A DNA stretch of 54,088 bases, from contig NZ_AUGI01000053.1 in NCBI RefSeq assembly GCF_000422585.1, forward strand, positions 1 to 54,088, given 5' to 3'. Position 1 is the first letter of the stretch, and every line of letters starts with the position of its first letter. Below are positions 15,914-24,515 of this stretch, piece by piece. Source of the stretch: Hugenholtzia roseola DSM 9546. GTDB lineage: Bacteria; Bacteroidota; Bacteroidia; Cytophagales; Bernardetiaceae. The translations under genes and the position numbers were made by a program. The notes under the pieces were generated by a model that saw nothing but the letters and a program-made list of their open reading frames with translations, did not search any database and had not been told where the DNA came from.

Positions 15914-17578
15914 TCAAACCTGCTGTAAAAATTCTATCAATTCTCCCCTTCTAAAGGCGGCAGACAAACGCCTTGCCTCTATTTTTGTATAATCGATGTT
16001 GAAATAATCATTTAAAGACTTTGTCAGAATGAGATTAGATTTATAAAATATTTTTTCGTTATTTTTGTTAAAATAATCAAGAATAAATTTGAAATTTGTA
16101 TGTGTTAATTTTTTTAGTTCAATATTATTTTCTTTAAGTAAAAGTTTTCCCATTAACATAGCAATAAAATAATGACTATAAGGCAAATGAGGATATTGAT
16201 TGAGGAAATGCTCTTTGCGTCTGATTAAGTCGCAATACCTATAAATTGTAACGGCAATTATCAGTTGAGCAGCATTTAGATTGCCAAATATCTGGTCGTA
16301 GTATTTTCCAAAAAGATTTTTCTTATTAAATTTTGTAAGATGTGGCTTTTCGCGCCAAATGGCAAAGACTGCCTCTGCTGCCACCGAAGAAGAAATGAAA
16401 TCGCCTATGGAAAGCGTATCTCTGACCCTTTTATAGGCAAAACCTAAGCCTGCAACCTCTATTTCTAAGGCTTTTTGTGTCAAATCGTTAGCTCTTAAAT
16501 CGCGCAAATCTACGGGACTTTGGCTGTTGGTAGCCAGCGTTACGTCCGTTATTAAATCTTGAGCATCAGTAGATAACTCATAAAGTCTAACCAAAACAAA
16601 AACATTTGTATAATCAAGATTCGGATATGCTTCTATTGTGTTTTGAATGGTCTTACAAGTTTGTCCCCCATTGATGATTTGTAAGTCCTCAACGATTACT
16701 GCCCAATCTTGCCTCTGAAGACCAGAATAACTAAATTTGCTACAAATCATAGTAATACCGTTATTATAGAAATAGAAATTTTCTTTTTTTTCACTTTTTA
16801 AGGTTTCTTTAATTGCTAAATTCACACTGTTTTTAACATTTAAACCTAAATACCTTCGCACATTTTTTTGTAACAAATTATCGCCATACGTATCAAAAAG
16901 AGCCTTTATTTCCATCACCCCAATTTTCCCAATGATGACTCTTTTAAAGTTGTAGTCCTCTGCAATGCTTAAGCCCGCCAAACGTAAAGTTGCCTTTATT
17001 GGTTTATAACTTGTAATTTTTTTTACAATATCATCATGATTAAAATGCTCGAAAGTAACTTGATTTTCGGGAAAATCTGCATTTTTGATGTGCATCTCAC
17101 CCTCGTTATTCCATTTAAGCCCGTTGTTGGTAAAAATACATTTGATAATTGGAATTTTGGCATCAGAAACCAGTGAATTTATTTCTGCAATTTTAGCAGT
17201 TAATTCTTTATTTTTAGTAACGCTTTTTTTAGGGTCAAAAATAGTACGAATCGTGTCTATTACCTTTTGTATGCTATTAGAAGGAAAATTACTATCATCT
17301 TCTAAATTGAATTTGTATTTACCCTGAAAAATAACCACAGAAAACTCGTCTGAAAGTACATCTTCGACATAAAGTGCATCAATTCCTGCATCATTACCCC
17401 CCTCGGTGAGGACTCCTATCGCTTCTGATAGCTCAATATCTAAATAACTCGCTACTGAAAGCAAGACAAATGCTTTTGATAGTTTTTTATTTCTATCACT
17501 TGTTTCACCAAACCAAGTAGGGTTTTCTTCTACTAACTTTGTGATTCTTTGGTCTATGATATGTTTATTGATGCTCAT
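15914..17578 (-). CDS. AIPR-family protein (abortive infection phage resistance) with PD-(D/E)XK-like N-terminus
   Basis: A 554-residue protein. The central and C-terminal part carries the signature of AIPR (PF10592) proteins: LQIINGGQTCKTIQNTIEAY, VLVRLYEL, VTLATNSQSPVDLRDLRAND, AYKRVRD. The N-terminus has D63/D67 in GGNDAGIDALYV followed by IFQGKYKF (Q85-x-K87), which resembles the nuclease core of the Mrr/PD-(D/E)XK superfamily. AIPR proteins are linked to phage abortive infection and often lie near restriction systems; none is adjacent here. Instead, a small basic protein and a WGR-PARP follow on the same strand upstream. Its own promoter (17633-17664) suggests separate control. Function here is inferred. 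Confidence 0.85.
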   Translation of the reverse strand: MSINKHIIDQRITKLVEENPTWFGETSDRNKKLSKAFVLLSVASYLDIELSEAIGVLTEGGNDAGIDALYVEDVLSDEFSVVIFQGKYKFNLEDDSNFPSNSIQKVIDTIRTIFDPKKSVTKNKELTAKIAEINSLVSDAKIPIIKCIFTNNGLKWNNEGEMHIKNADFPENQVTFEHFNHDDIVKKITSYKPIKATLRLAGLSIAEDYNFKRVIIGKIGVMEIKALFDTYGDNLLQKNVRRYLGLNVKNSVNLAIKETLKSEKKENFYFYNNGITMICSKFSYSGLQRQDWAVIVEDLQIINGGQTCKTIQNTIEAYPNLDYTNVFVLVRLYELSTDAQDLITDVTLATNSQSPVDLRDLRANDLTQKALEIEVAGLGFAYKRVRDTLSIGDFISSSVAAEAVFAIWREKPHLTKFNKKNLFGKYYDQIFGNLNAAQLIIAVTIYRYCDLIRRKEHFLNQYPHLPYSHYFIAMLMGKLLLKENNIELKKLTHTNFKFILDYFNKNNEKIFYKSNLILTKSLNDYFNIDYTKIEARRLSAAFRRGELIEFLQQV

Positions 17579-17624
17579 TTTTAGTTTTAAAATGTATATT
17601 TATGCGTTCTATTTGATAGAAGCG

Positions 17625-17701
17625 AACAAAAGCAAAGCTACTCAATTTTGGGAACTTCTGCAAATCCTAAATCTGCCCTATCGAACAACTTTGCTTTTGT
17701 T
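17625..17701. repeat. Long-loop inverted repeat containing AIPR promoter
   Basis: AACAAAAGCAAAG (17625-17637) and CTTTGCTTTTGTT (17689-17701) are exact complements separated by 51 bases. The -7 box of the AIPR promoter lies across the left arm. Confidence 0.65.
17633..17664 (-). promoter_or_regulatory. AIPR gene promoter
   Basis: Read on the minus strand: TTTG (17664-17661), 20 bases, TAGCTTTG (17640-17633), a close match to the Bacteroidota consensus. The ATG follows 54 bases downstream at 17578. Confidence 0.65.
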
Positions 17702-17711
17702 TTTGATGATT

Positions 17712-17993
17712 TTAGTTCAACAAGAAGTAAAAATCGCCGCTTTCTATATTATTTGCCTGCTGCTGTTCTGCCTCTTGTGGGAGGTAGTAGGTGCGAAAAA
17801 TGCCGTTGAAGTGAAAAGACCAGCCATTTTCCGCCGCCAGCGCGTCCATGTGAGCCGACACTTCGGATTGAAAAGCGATAAAATGCGCCGCTCGAAGCGC
17901 AAGTTTGACTTCCAAAGTAGTCGTTTTGCCGTGCGCCTTCATCAGGTTTTCGGCAGTTTCTTTGACGATTTCACGATAAAGTACGTAACGCAT
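17712..17993 (-). CDS. Small hypothetical protein, possibly winged-helix DNA-binding
   Basis: The start at 17993 (MRYVLYREIVKETAENLM) gives 93 residues. No family was named with confidence. The segment TTTLEVKLALRAAHFIAFQSEVSAHMDALAAENGW has helix-turn-helix character, and the protein ends in FHFNGIFRTYYLP. It lies between the AIPR gene and the PARP gene, all on the minus strand, 61 bases after the PARP stop, so it may be co-transcribed with PARP. A DNA-binding regulator or partner role is inference. The opposite-strand frame at 17541-18008 is less convincing. Confidence 0.6.
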   Translation of the reverse strand: MRYVLYREIVKETAENLMKAHGKTTTLEVKLALRAAHFIAFQSEVSAHMDALAAENGWSFHFNGIFRTYYLPQEAEQQQANNIESGDFYFLLN

Positions 17994-18054
17994 AGGAAAT
18001 GGATTTAGAGGTTTAGAAGCAAGATAGCAAAATATCAAAATAAAGACACTAAAA

Positions 18055-19347
18055 TTAACAAATTTCTACTAAATATTTGATAGTACATTGTTCCTCTTTA
18101 TAGACAATGTATTCATTATTGATGAGGTCTGCCCCCCCTTCTGCAAAAAGCGAATCGTATTCTTCCCCTTTCGCCTTCAATTTTTTGTAGTTCAAATCGC
18201 TGCACCAAGCCTGATGCTTCCTAACCGTCAGAGGGTTGCCTAAATGCACCTGATAAAGTGCCAAAAATGCCCTATCCGACTTGCCACCTGTCCATAAAGA
18301 GCCGCGTAAAGAAGTATAGTTCAAAGATTTATTGAATTTATCTGCAAAATAAATCCCATAACCAAACATCTTACCTGTAATGACCGCTTTGGCAGGGTGC
18401 AACTGTAAGCCATTTTGTAGGATAGAAAGCCAATTTTCGTTTCGACTGCCATGCCAAAATAATTCCTTGTGCTGATTGTTTTGGCGGCGCAAATGACTTT
18501 CAAAACGCTCCTCTGTCTGGGTATTCGAGATGCGAAAAGCGCGAAGAAAACGAACCCCTGTGCTATCCATCTTGGATTTGATAAGCTCGATTTCCTGCTC
18601 CTCTTCCACCAACTCTACAAGCAAATTCATCTGTTTGAGTACGTCTATTTCCTTGATTTCGCCCTCCTTTGTCTTGCTCCCTTTTTGCTGCTGCATCTGC
18701 ACCTGCCCCTTCATAACATCAAGAATTTCTTGCTCTTGGGCTAATTTATCCTGCGCTTTTTCAAGTTCTTCTGGTGTAAGAATTGGCTCAAAAAGGTGTT
18801 CTTTTACCTTGTTCATTTTGCGAGGTACAATTTGATAGAATTCCAAAACCATGCGATTGAGACGTACTGTATCTGTGTTCAAATAGAGCAATACCGCAAT
18901 TTCATCGAGAAGCCACTGCGCTTCCTGCACCTGACGAGGCGTTACCTGGTCGGCTTTAACGGCATAATGGTAGTCGATGGAGGCTTCCGCATAGCGCGTC
19001 AGACGACGTAATAAATCTTGCGCATCTGCACTTTTTACGCCTACAAAACGCGCTTCTTTTTCAGGCTCGATGTCGGCAAAAAAGGCACTTTGGTCGCGAT
19101 AGCCTTTGCCCACTTTTTCACGATAAAGACTTTCCCAACGGCTCATCGGGTAATTGCGAATACTCGCTTTATTGCCTACCCTGCCGTAATGCACTTCAAA
19201 AAAATTATCGCTAATTTGTTTCATATCATAAAATTTATTATGATTTGTATCAGTAACCATAATAAGTTTGCAAACTTTATAGCGATTGGCGGCTTCGTCT
19301 TTTTTCTGACCTGCCCCAAAAAAATTAGAGATAAGATTTTGTAGCAT
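18055..19347 (-). CDS. WGR-domain poly/mono(ADP-ribose) polymerase-like protein
   Basis: A 430-residue cytosolic protein. A WGR domain spans about residues 25-90 (FFEVHYGRVGNKAS); the signature W is Tyr here (Y54-G-R56). The PARP regulatory-type helical segment (about 140-185, LEFYQIVPRK) is followed by a Lys/Glu/Gln-rich linker (190-255). The catalytic ART domain spans about 262-430 with a complete H-Y-E triad: H299 in FWHGSR, Y333 in GYGIYFADK, E412 in NNEYIVY. The Glu is the residue for chain elongation in eukaryotic PARP1, so polymer formation is possible. Bacterial WGR-PARPs are rare. They are expected to transfer ADP-ribose from NAD+, often in response to nicked DNA. The neighbouring small basic gene and AIPR gene suggest a stress or defence setting (inference). 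Confidence 0.88.
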   Translation of the reverse strand: MLQNLISNFFGAGQKKDEAANRYKVCKLIMVTDTNHNKFYDMKQISDNFFEVHYGRVGNKASIRNYPMSRWESLYREKVGKGYRDQSAFFADIEPEKEARFVGVKSADAQDLLRRLTRYAEASIDYHYAVKADQVTPRQVQEAQWLLDEIAVLLYLNTDTVRLNRMVLEFYQIVPRKMNKVKEHLFEPILTPEELEKAQDKLAQEQEILDVMKGQVQMQQQKGSKTKEGEIKEIDVLKQMNLLVELVEEEQEIELIKSKMDSTGVRFLRAFRISNTQTEERFESHLRRQNNQHKELFWHGSRNENWLSILQNGLQLHPAKAVITGKMFGYGIYFADKFNKSLNYTSLRGSLWTGGKSDRAFLALYQVHLGNPLTVRKHQAWCSDLNYKKLKAKGEEYDSLFAEGGADLINNEYIVYKEEQCTIKYLVEIC

Positions 19348-19556
19348 AACTTGAACGGTTTAGAGGGTTTTCTGAAACGATTATACTACAAAGAAAGCAA
19401 GGCAGGTCGTATGCTATGTACGAAGTCAAAAAAAACCGTCGCTGAGGCTTTTAGCCGTCAGCGAGGTTTGGGAAATATTTTTCTAAAAATAATAATATAA
19501 AGTTCTGTAAAATTTTACACTTTTAAGTTTAAAAAAATTATGTTATCCAAATACAA

Positions 19557-19577
19557 GGACAAGGCAGTGCCTTGTCC
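19557..19577. repeat. REP-like palindrome GGACAAGGC, copy 1
   Basis: GGACAAGGC, three centre bases AGT, then GCCTTGTCC. Related copies lie at 19701, 37757 and 45181. Confidence 0.8.
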
Positions 19578-19700
19578 CTACATTTACGTCAGCGAGGTTC
19601 GGGAAATGCTTTTCCAAAAATAACAACTTAAAACAAGTATGTTAAATGCTGTGAAACTTTATATTTTTAAGTTTAAAAAATTTACATCATCTAAATACAA

Positions 19701-19721
19701 GGACAAGGCAGTGCCTTGTCC
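19701..19721. repeat. REP-like palindrome GGACAAGGC, copy 2
   Basis: The same 21-base palindrome as at 19557, 144 bases later, within the second tandem unit. Confidence 0.8.
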
Positions 19722-19776
19722 CTACATTTGTATCGGAAAGTATTGAAAAGATGCGATAAATAACACTTTATCTAAA

Positions 19777-21207
19777 CTAATTCCAGCCTCCACCTAAGGC
19801 GCGATAAAGATTGACTTTTGCTTGCATCTGCTTTCTTTTGATTTCGATAAGCTCGATTTTAGCATCGAGGGCTTCGCGCTGGGTAAGCAAAACTTCCATG
19901 TAGTCGGCGCGTGCAGCACGAAAGAGATTGGTAGAAATGCCAATAGATTGCATCAAAATATCAACTTCTTTATTTTTTAGCTCATAACTTTTATTAAAAT
20001 TTTCTACCTGCGCAAGCTGATTGCAGACTTCAAGATAGGCATTGAGAAGGGTCTGTTCGTAGTAATAAACCGCCTGCACTTGCTTGGCATTGGCATTTTT
20101 GTAGAGTGCCTGAATCGCATTTCTATTGACTAAAGGAGCTGCCAAATTAGTAGCTGCATTAAAGAGCAAAGATTTGAGATTGAAAAGTAAGGCAGGCTGA
20201 AAGGCTTGCATGCCAATACCTGCATCGAGGCTAAGGGCAGGGTAGAAATAGGCTTTCGCCACTTGTACGTCTAATTTTGCAGCCGCCAACTTCAATTCGG
20301 CTTGCTTGATGTCGGGACGCTGTGTGAGAAGCTGGGCAGGCGCACCGATAGCTTCCGCCCTCACTTGCAAGGTATCGAAAACAAGGGCATTTCGGCGAAT
20401 AGGTTGCGGATATTGTCCCATTAAAAAGTTTATTTTATTTTCAATGACCGTAATTTCTTGGCGCACCTGATACTGCAAATTCTGTGTATTGAGGTACTGT
20501 GCCTCAAAACGATTAACGGCAAGTTGGGACACCTTAGCGGCTTCTTTTTCGAGTTTGATGGCTTGTAGTACGTTTTCTTGTAATTTGATATTTTGTTCAA
20601 TAATTTTTAGTAAATTATCCAAAGCCAAGAGTTCATAGTAAGATTCGGCAATTTCGGCGATAAGCGTCGTGATAAAAAAGCGATTGCCTTCCACACTTGC
20701 CAAATAACGAAGGGCGGCAGATTTCTTTGCGTTTCGCAATTTTTTCCAAACGTCCAACTCCCAAGACGCATACAAACCAAACATATAATTGGGCAACGGT
20801 TCGGGAAAATGCGTGTCGGGCTTGATTTCAAGGTTTTCCTCCACTGCCCCCAAACGGGTATAACGCCCTTCTTTTTCTACGCCTGCTCCTGCTCGCAAAC
20901 TAACAAAGGGCAGGTATTCGCCCTTGCGTGCCTGAATTTCGTTCTGCTCTATGAGTACCTCCTGCAAGCGCATATTAAGTTCCTGATTGTGGCTAAGGGC
21001 AGTATCGATAAGGGCAATGAGAAGCGAATCTTGAAAATAATCTTTCCACCCCAAAGTGGCAATATTGGCTTGTGCGGCTATTTTTTGGGTAGAAAAAGTC
21101 TGGGGTAGGGCAGTTTGTGCCTCTTTGGTTTCGAAAGTCGGGATTTTGCAGCCATTCAAAAAAAATAAGGGTAGCAAAAGGAGTATCGTTTTTTTTATAT
21201 TTTTCAT
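19777..21207 (-). CDS. TolC-family outer-membrane efflux channel (lipoprotein)
   Basis: A 476-residue protein with lipobox FFLNGC (Cys20) and the two-fold repeated helical/beta pattern of OprM/NodT-type channels (AEIAESYYELLALDNLLKIIEQNI; LLTQRPDIKQAELKLAAAKLDVQVAKAYFYPALSL). The RPDI..AE..L motif is typical. It forms the outer-membrane duct of the RND pump encoded upstream (24467-21306) with the adaptor (25604-24516). The gene order adaptor, pump, channel on one strand, with about 100-base or shorter gaps, indicates a single operon. Confidence 0.93.
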   Translation of the reverse strand: MKNIKKTILLLLPLFFLNGCKIPTFETKEAQTALPQTFSTQKIAAQANIATLGWKDYFQDSLLIALIDTALSHNQELNMRLQEVLIEQNEIQARKGEYLPFVSLRAGAGVEKEGRYTRLGAVEENLEIKPDTHFPEPLPNYMFGLYASWELDVWKKLRNAKKSAALRYLASVEGNRFFITTLIAEIAESYYELLALDNLLKIIEQNIKLQENVLQAIKLEKEAAKVSQLAVNRFEAQYLNTQNLQYQVRQEITVIENKINFLMGQYPQPIRRNALVFDTLQVRAEAIGAPAQLLTQRPDIKQAELKLAAAKLDVQVAKAYFYPALSLDAGIGMQAFQPALLFNLKSLLFNAATNLAAPLVNRNAIQALYKNANAKQVQAVYYYEQTLLNAYLEVCNQLAQVENFNKSYELKNKEVDILMQSIGISTNLFRAARADYMEVLLTQREALDAKIELIEIKRKQMQAKVNLYRALGGGWN

Positions 21208-21305
21208 TTTGAAAATTTATATAAAATTTGTAGAATAAAACTATGAAGGAAGCTGTCGACCCATTGCCGACAGCTATAATCTGATAGATAGCACCCATTT
21301 GGGGA

Positions 21306-24300
21306 TTAGCTATGTTCTTCGTGTTCGGTCAAGGGCGATTCGTCTTCGTCTTTGATAAGTTTTCTACCTTCGGCAATCTTTCCGAAAATATAATACAGAC
21401 CCGGAACGATAATTACGCCGAAAATTGTACCGAAAAGCATACCACCCAAAGAAGATGCGCCAATGGTTCTATTGCCAATCGCCCCTGCACCTGTGGCAAT
21501 CACGAGCGGAATCAGACCCGCAATAAAGGCAAAAGAGGTCATCAAGATAGGGCGAAAACGCGCCTTCGCCCCTTCGATGGCGGCTTCTAAAACGGTTGCG
21601 CCTTGTTCGTGTTTCTGAACGGCAAATTCTACAATCAGAACGGCATTTTTACCCAACAATCCGACCAACATAATAAGCCCAATTTGGGCATAAATATCGT
21701 TGGCTAATCCCATCTGCTCCAAAAGCAAAAATGACCCAAATACGCCCGGAGGCAGTGAGAAAATAACGGCTAAGGGAATGATAAAACTTTCATATTGGGC
21801 AGCCAAAACCAAATAAACAAAGACTAAAACAACAACGAAAATATAAATTGCCTCGTTTCCGCGCTTTGCCTCGTCGTAGGAAAGCCCTTCCCAAGCGATG
21901 TCGTAGCCTTGTGGCAACGTTTGTTTGGCTACTTCCTGTATCGCTTTGATGGCATCACCGCTGGTGTAGCCTTTGGCAGGTACGCCCCGTATGGAAGCCG
22001 ACATGTAGAGGTTGAAGCGCGTGATTTCGTTGGGTCCTTGCGTCTTTTTCACCGTCATGAAGGAGGAGTACGGCACCATTTCGTCATGGTCGTTTTTGAT
22101 GAAAAGGTTTGTGATGTCGGAAGGCATCTTGCGATATTCGGGGGCTGCTTGGGTATAAACTTTGAAGAAGTTGCCAAAACGGATAAAGCCCTGTTCGTAG
22201 GTACTGCCGATAAGCACGTCGAGGTTTTCCATTGCCCTGCCGATAGAAACGCCTTTTTGCATGGCTAATTCGTTGTCGATGATGAGTTCGTATTGGGGGT
22301 AGTTGGCAGCAAAGAAGGTAAAAAGCCCTGTTAGCTCTTTTCGCTGGGCTAAGGCAGCCATAAAATCTTGGTTGATTTTGTCAAATTCTTGATAGTCTGT
22401 GGTTGTGCCTTTGTCTAATAAGCGCAACGAAAAACCATCAGAAGAACCATAACCGGGGACAGCAGGCGGCTCGAAGTATTCGATAATCGCACCTAAGTCC
22501 TTTGTTTTTTCTTCTAATTCTTCAATGATATGATGAACCGAATGATGCCTTTCGTTCCAATCTTTTAGGTTGATAAGGCAAGTGCCTGCATTCGAGCCGC
22601 GCCCTTCGGTCAGGATTTCATAACCCGCCAAAGAAGAAACCGATTGGATACCCTCTACCTCCTCAGCAATTTTTTGTAGCTCACGCGCAACGGCGTTGGT
22701 TCTTTCAAGCGTCGTTCCCGGGGGCGTTTGGATAATGGCGTAAATCATGCCTTGGTCTTCGTTGGGTATAAAGCCGCTGGGCAGTTCCTCATTTACAAAA
22801 ACAACCCCAAAGGCAAAGGCAAGCAAAACCGCGAAAGTAACCACCCTTCGATTGACAATAAGGCGCAACAAGTCGACATAAAGATTCGTGCCTTTTTCAA
22901 ATTTATGGTTAAAACTTTCTAATGCAATTTCTATAAAATTGCGCTTCCTAACTTTGCCATGTTTATTTTTCAAAATAATGGCGCAAAGAACAGGCGTGAG
23001 CGTCAGGGCGACAACCCCCGAAAGGAAAATCGCACTCACCATCGTAATAGAAAATTGACGGTAAAATATCCCCACCGGACCGCTCATAAAAGCCACAGGA
23101 ATAAAAACCGCCATCATAATCAAGGTAATGGCGATAATTGCGCCGCTGATTTCATCGAGAACCAAACGAACTGCCTGATAGGGCGTTAGGTGCGTAAATT
23201 CTTCCATCTTCGCATGGACGGCTTCCACTACCACAATCGCATCATCTACGACAATCCCAATCGCCAACACTAAGGCGAAAAGCGTGATAAGATTGATGGT
23301 AAGCCCCAAGAGTTGCATAAAAATAAATGCCCCCACAAGCGAAACAGGCACTGCCAAAGTAGGAATAAGGGTAGAACGCCAATCGCCCAAAAAAATGAAG
23401 ACCACAAAGGCAACCAAGACAAAAGCCTCCACAAGGGTATGTAAGACCTTATCTATCGAGGCATCTACAAATTTGGATACGTCGTAGCTAATTTCGTAAT
23501 CCATACCGGGCGGAAAATCTTGTTTCATCTCCTCTAATTTGAGTTTGATGTCCTCGATGACCTTGCTGGCGTTGCTGCCAAAGTTCTGCTTCAAGACAAT
23601 GGAAGCCGCAGGGTAGCCGTCTTTGTTAGAATAGATGTCGAAAAATTCACTACCCAATTCTACCTCTGCCACATCTTTGAGCTTCAAAATTTCGCCTTCG
23701 GGTGTTGCCTTGACGATAATTTCGCCATATTCTTCGGGTTTATTAAATCGCCCTTTGTAGGTCAGGACGTATTCTAAGGATTGTGCCGATTTGCCCGAAC
23801 TCTGCCCCAAGCGTCCGGGTCGTCCGATAACGCTTTGCTCGTCTATCGCCGCCAACACTTCTTCGGTGGAAAGGTTGTAGGCTCTCATTCTGTCGGGTTT
23901 GAGCCACACGCGCATGGCATATTGGCGGCTTCCCAAAATTTGAGCGCGTCCCATGCCTTTAATGCGTTGCAATTCGGGAATCAAATGCACGTTGGCATAA
24001 TTATACAAAAATTTCTCATCTGCATTTTTATCTTTACTATACAAATTGACATACATAAGCATGCTCGGCTGCATAGGTGTAATCACAACCCCTTCGCGCT
24101 GCACCAAAGGGGGCAAATTGTTCATGACTTGGTCTATGCGCGTCTTGACATTGACGACGGCAGCATTGGGGTCTGTACCCGGCTCGAAGACAATTTGTAT
24201 CGTCGCCTCCCCCGCGCTGGTAGCATCAGAAAGGATATACTGCATGTCTTGCACGCCATTGATGGAACGTTCTAAGGGAATCAGGGTAGAATTGACCAAA

Positions 24301-24467
24301 ACGTCAGCACTTGCCCCTGGGTAGTGAATGAAAACCATGACACGCGGCGGCGCAATTTCAGGGAATTGAGAAATTGGTCGGGTCGCAATCGCTAAAGCTC
24401 CCAAAAAAATGATGAGCAGCGAAATGACTATCGCCAGTACAGGGCGTTGAATAAATTTACGAAACAT
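21306..24467 (-). CDS. RND multidrug efflux pump, inner-membrane permease (HAE1/AcrB type)
   Basis: A 1053-residue protein of typical length. N-terminal MFRKFIQRPVLAIVIS gives TM1. Two large periplasmic porter loops alternate with 12 predicted helices. The proton relay pair DD sits in TM4 (ALVLAIGIVVDDAIVVVE). The conserved C-half motif GLLGKNAVLIVEFA and the end motif SLGGMLFGTIFGVIIVPGLYYIFG are both present. The pump exports hydrophobic or amphiphilic compounds, driven by protons, through the TolC-like channel; no specific substrate can be inferred. The GFIPNEDQG motif is typical of the HAE1 subfamily. Confidence 0.96.
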   Translation of the reverse strand: MFRKFIQRPVLAIVISLLIIFLGALAIATRPISQFPEIAPPRVMVFIHYPGASADVLVNSTLIPLERSINGVQDMQYILSDATSAGEATIQIVFEPGTDPNAAVVNVKTRIDQVMNNLPPLVQREGVVITPMQPSMLMYVNLYSKDKNADEKFLYNYANVHLIPELQRIKGMGRAQILGSRQYAMRVWLKPDRMRAYNLSTEEVLAAIDEQSVIGRPGRLGQSSGKSAQSLEYVLTYKGRFNKPEEYGEIIVKATPEGEILKLKDVAEVELGSEFFDIYSNKDGYPAASIVLKQNFGSNASKVIEDIKLKLEEMKQDFPPGMDYEISYDVSKFVDASIDKVLHTLVEAFVLVAFVVFIFLGDWRSTLIPTLAVPVSLVGAFIFMQLLGLTINLITLFALVLAIGIVVDDAIVVVEAVHAKMEEFTHLTPYQAVRLVLDEISGAIIAITLIMMAVFIPVAFMSGPVGIFYRQFSITMVSAIFLSGVVALTLTPVLCAIILKNKHGKVRKRNFIEIALESFNHKFEKGTNLYVDLLRLIVNRRVVTFAVLLAFAFGVVFVNEELPSGFIPNEDQGMIYAIIQTPPGTTLERTNAVARELQKIAEEVEGIQSVSSLAGYEILTEGRGSNAGTCLINLKDWNERHHSVHHIIEELEEKTKDLGAIIEYFEPPAVPGYGSSDGFSLRLLDKGTTTDYQEFDKINQDFMAALAQRKELTGLFTFFAANYPQYELIIDNELAMQKGVSIGRAMENLDVLIGSTYEQGFIRFGNFFKVYTQAAPEYRKMPSDITNLFIKNDHDEMVPYSSFMTVKKTQGPNEITRFNLYMSASIRGVPAKGYTSGDAIKAIQEVAKQTLPQGYDIAWEGLSYDEAKRGNEAIYIFVVVLVFVYLVLAAQYESFIIPLAVIFSLPPGVFGSFLLLEQMGLANDIYAQIGLIMLVGLLGKNAVLIVEFAVQKHEQGATVLEAAIEGAKARFRPILMTSFAFIAGLIPLVIATGAGAIGNRTIGASSLGGMLFGTIFGVIIVPGLYYIFGKIAEGRKLIKDEDESPLTEHEEHS

Positions 24468-24515
24468 AGCCTTATTATTTTTAAGATAATGATATAAAAT
24501 CTTGATTTTTAAACC

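Larger units (their letters stand above)
19348..19776. other. Intergenic region with tandem repeat and REP-like palindromes
   Basis: About 430 bases between the TolC-like gene end and the PARP start. It holds a hairpin at 19438-19463 (CGCTGA/TCAGCG around GGCTTTTAGCC), then two imperfect tandem units (19457-19587 and 19588-19731). Each unit begins GTCAGCGAGGTT.GGGAAAT and ends in the palindrome GGACAAGGCAGTGCCTTGTCC. No coding frame is supported. Confidence 0.7.

Noticed and set aside
17541-18008. A 155-codon plus-strand frame with hydrophobic N-terminus
   Set aside because: It overlaps the AIPR promoter and start and the small minus-strand gene; the minus-strand protein is more plausible.
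24046-24324. Plus-strand frames within the RND pump gene (also 23781-24275)
   Set aside because: Shadows of a well-conserved gene.
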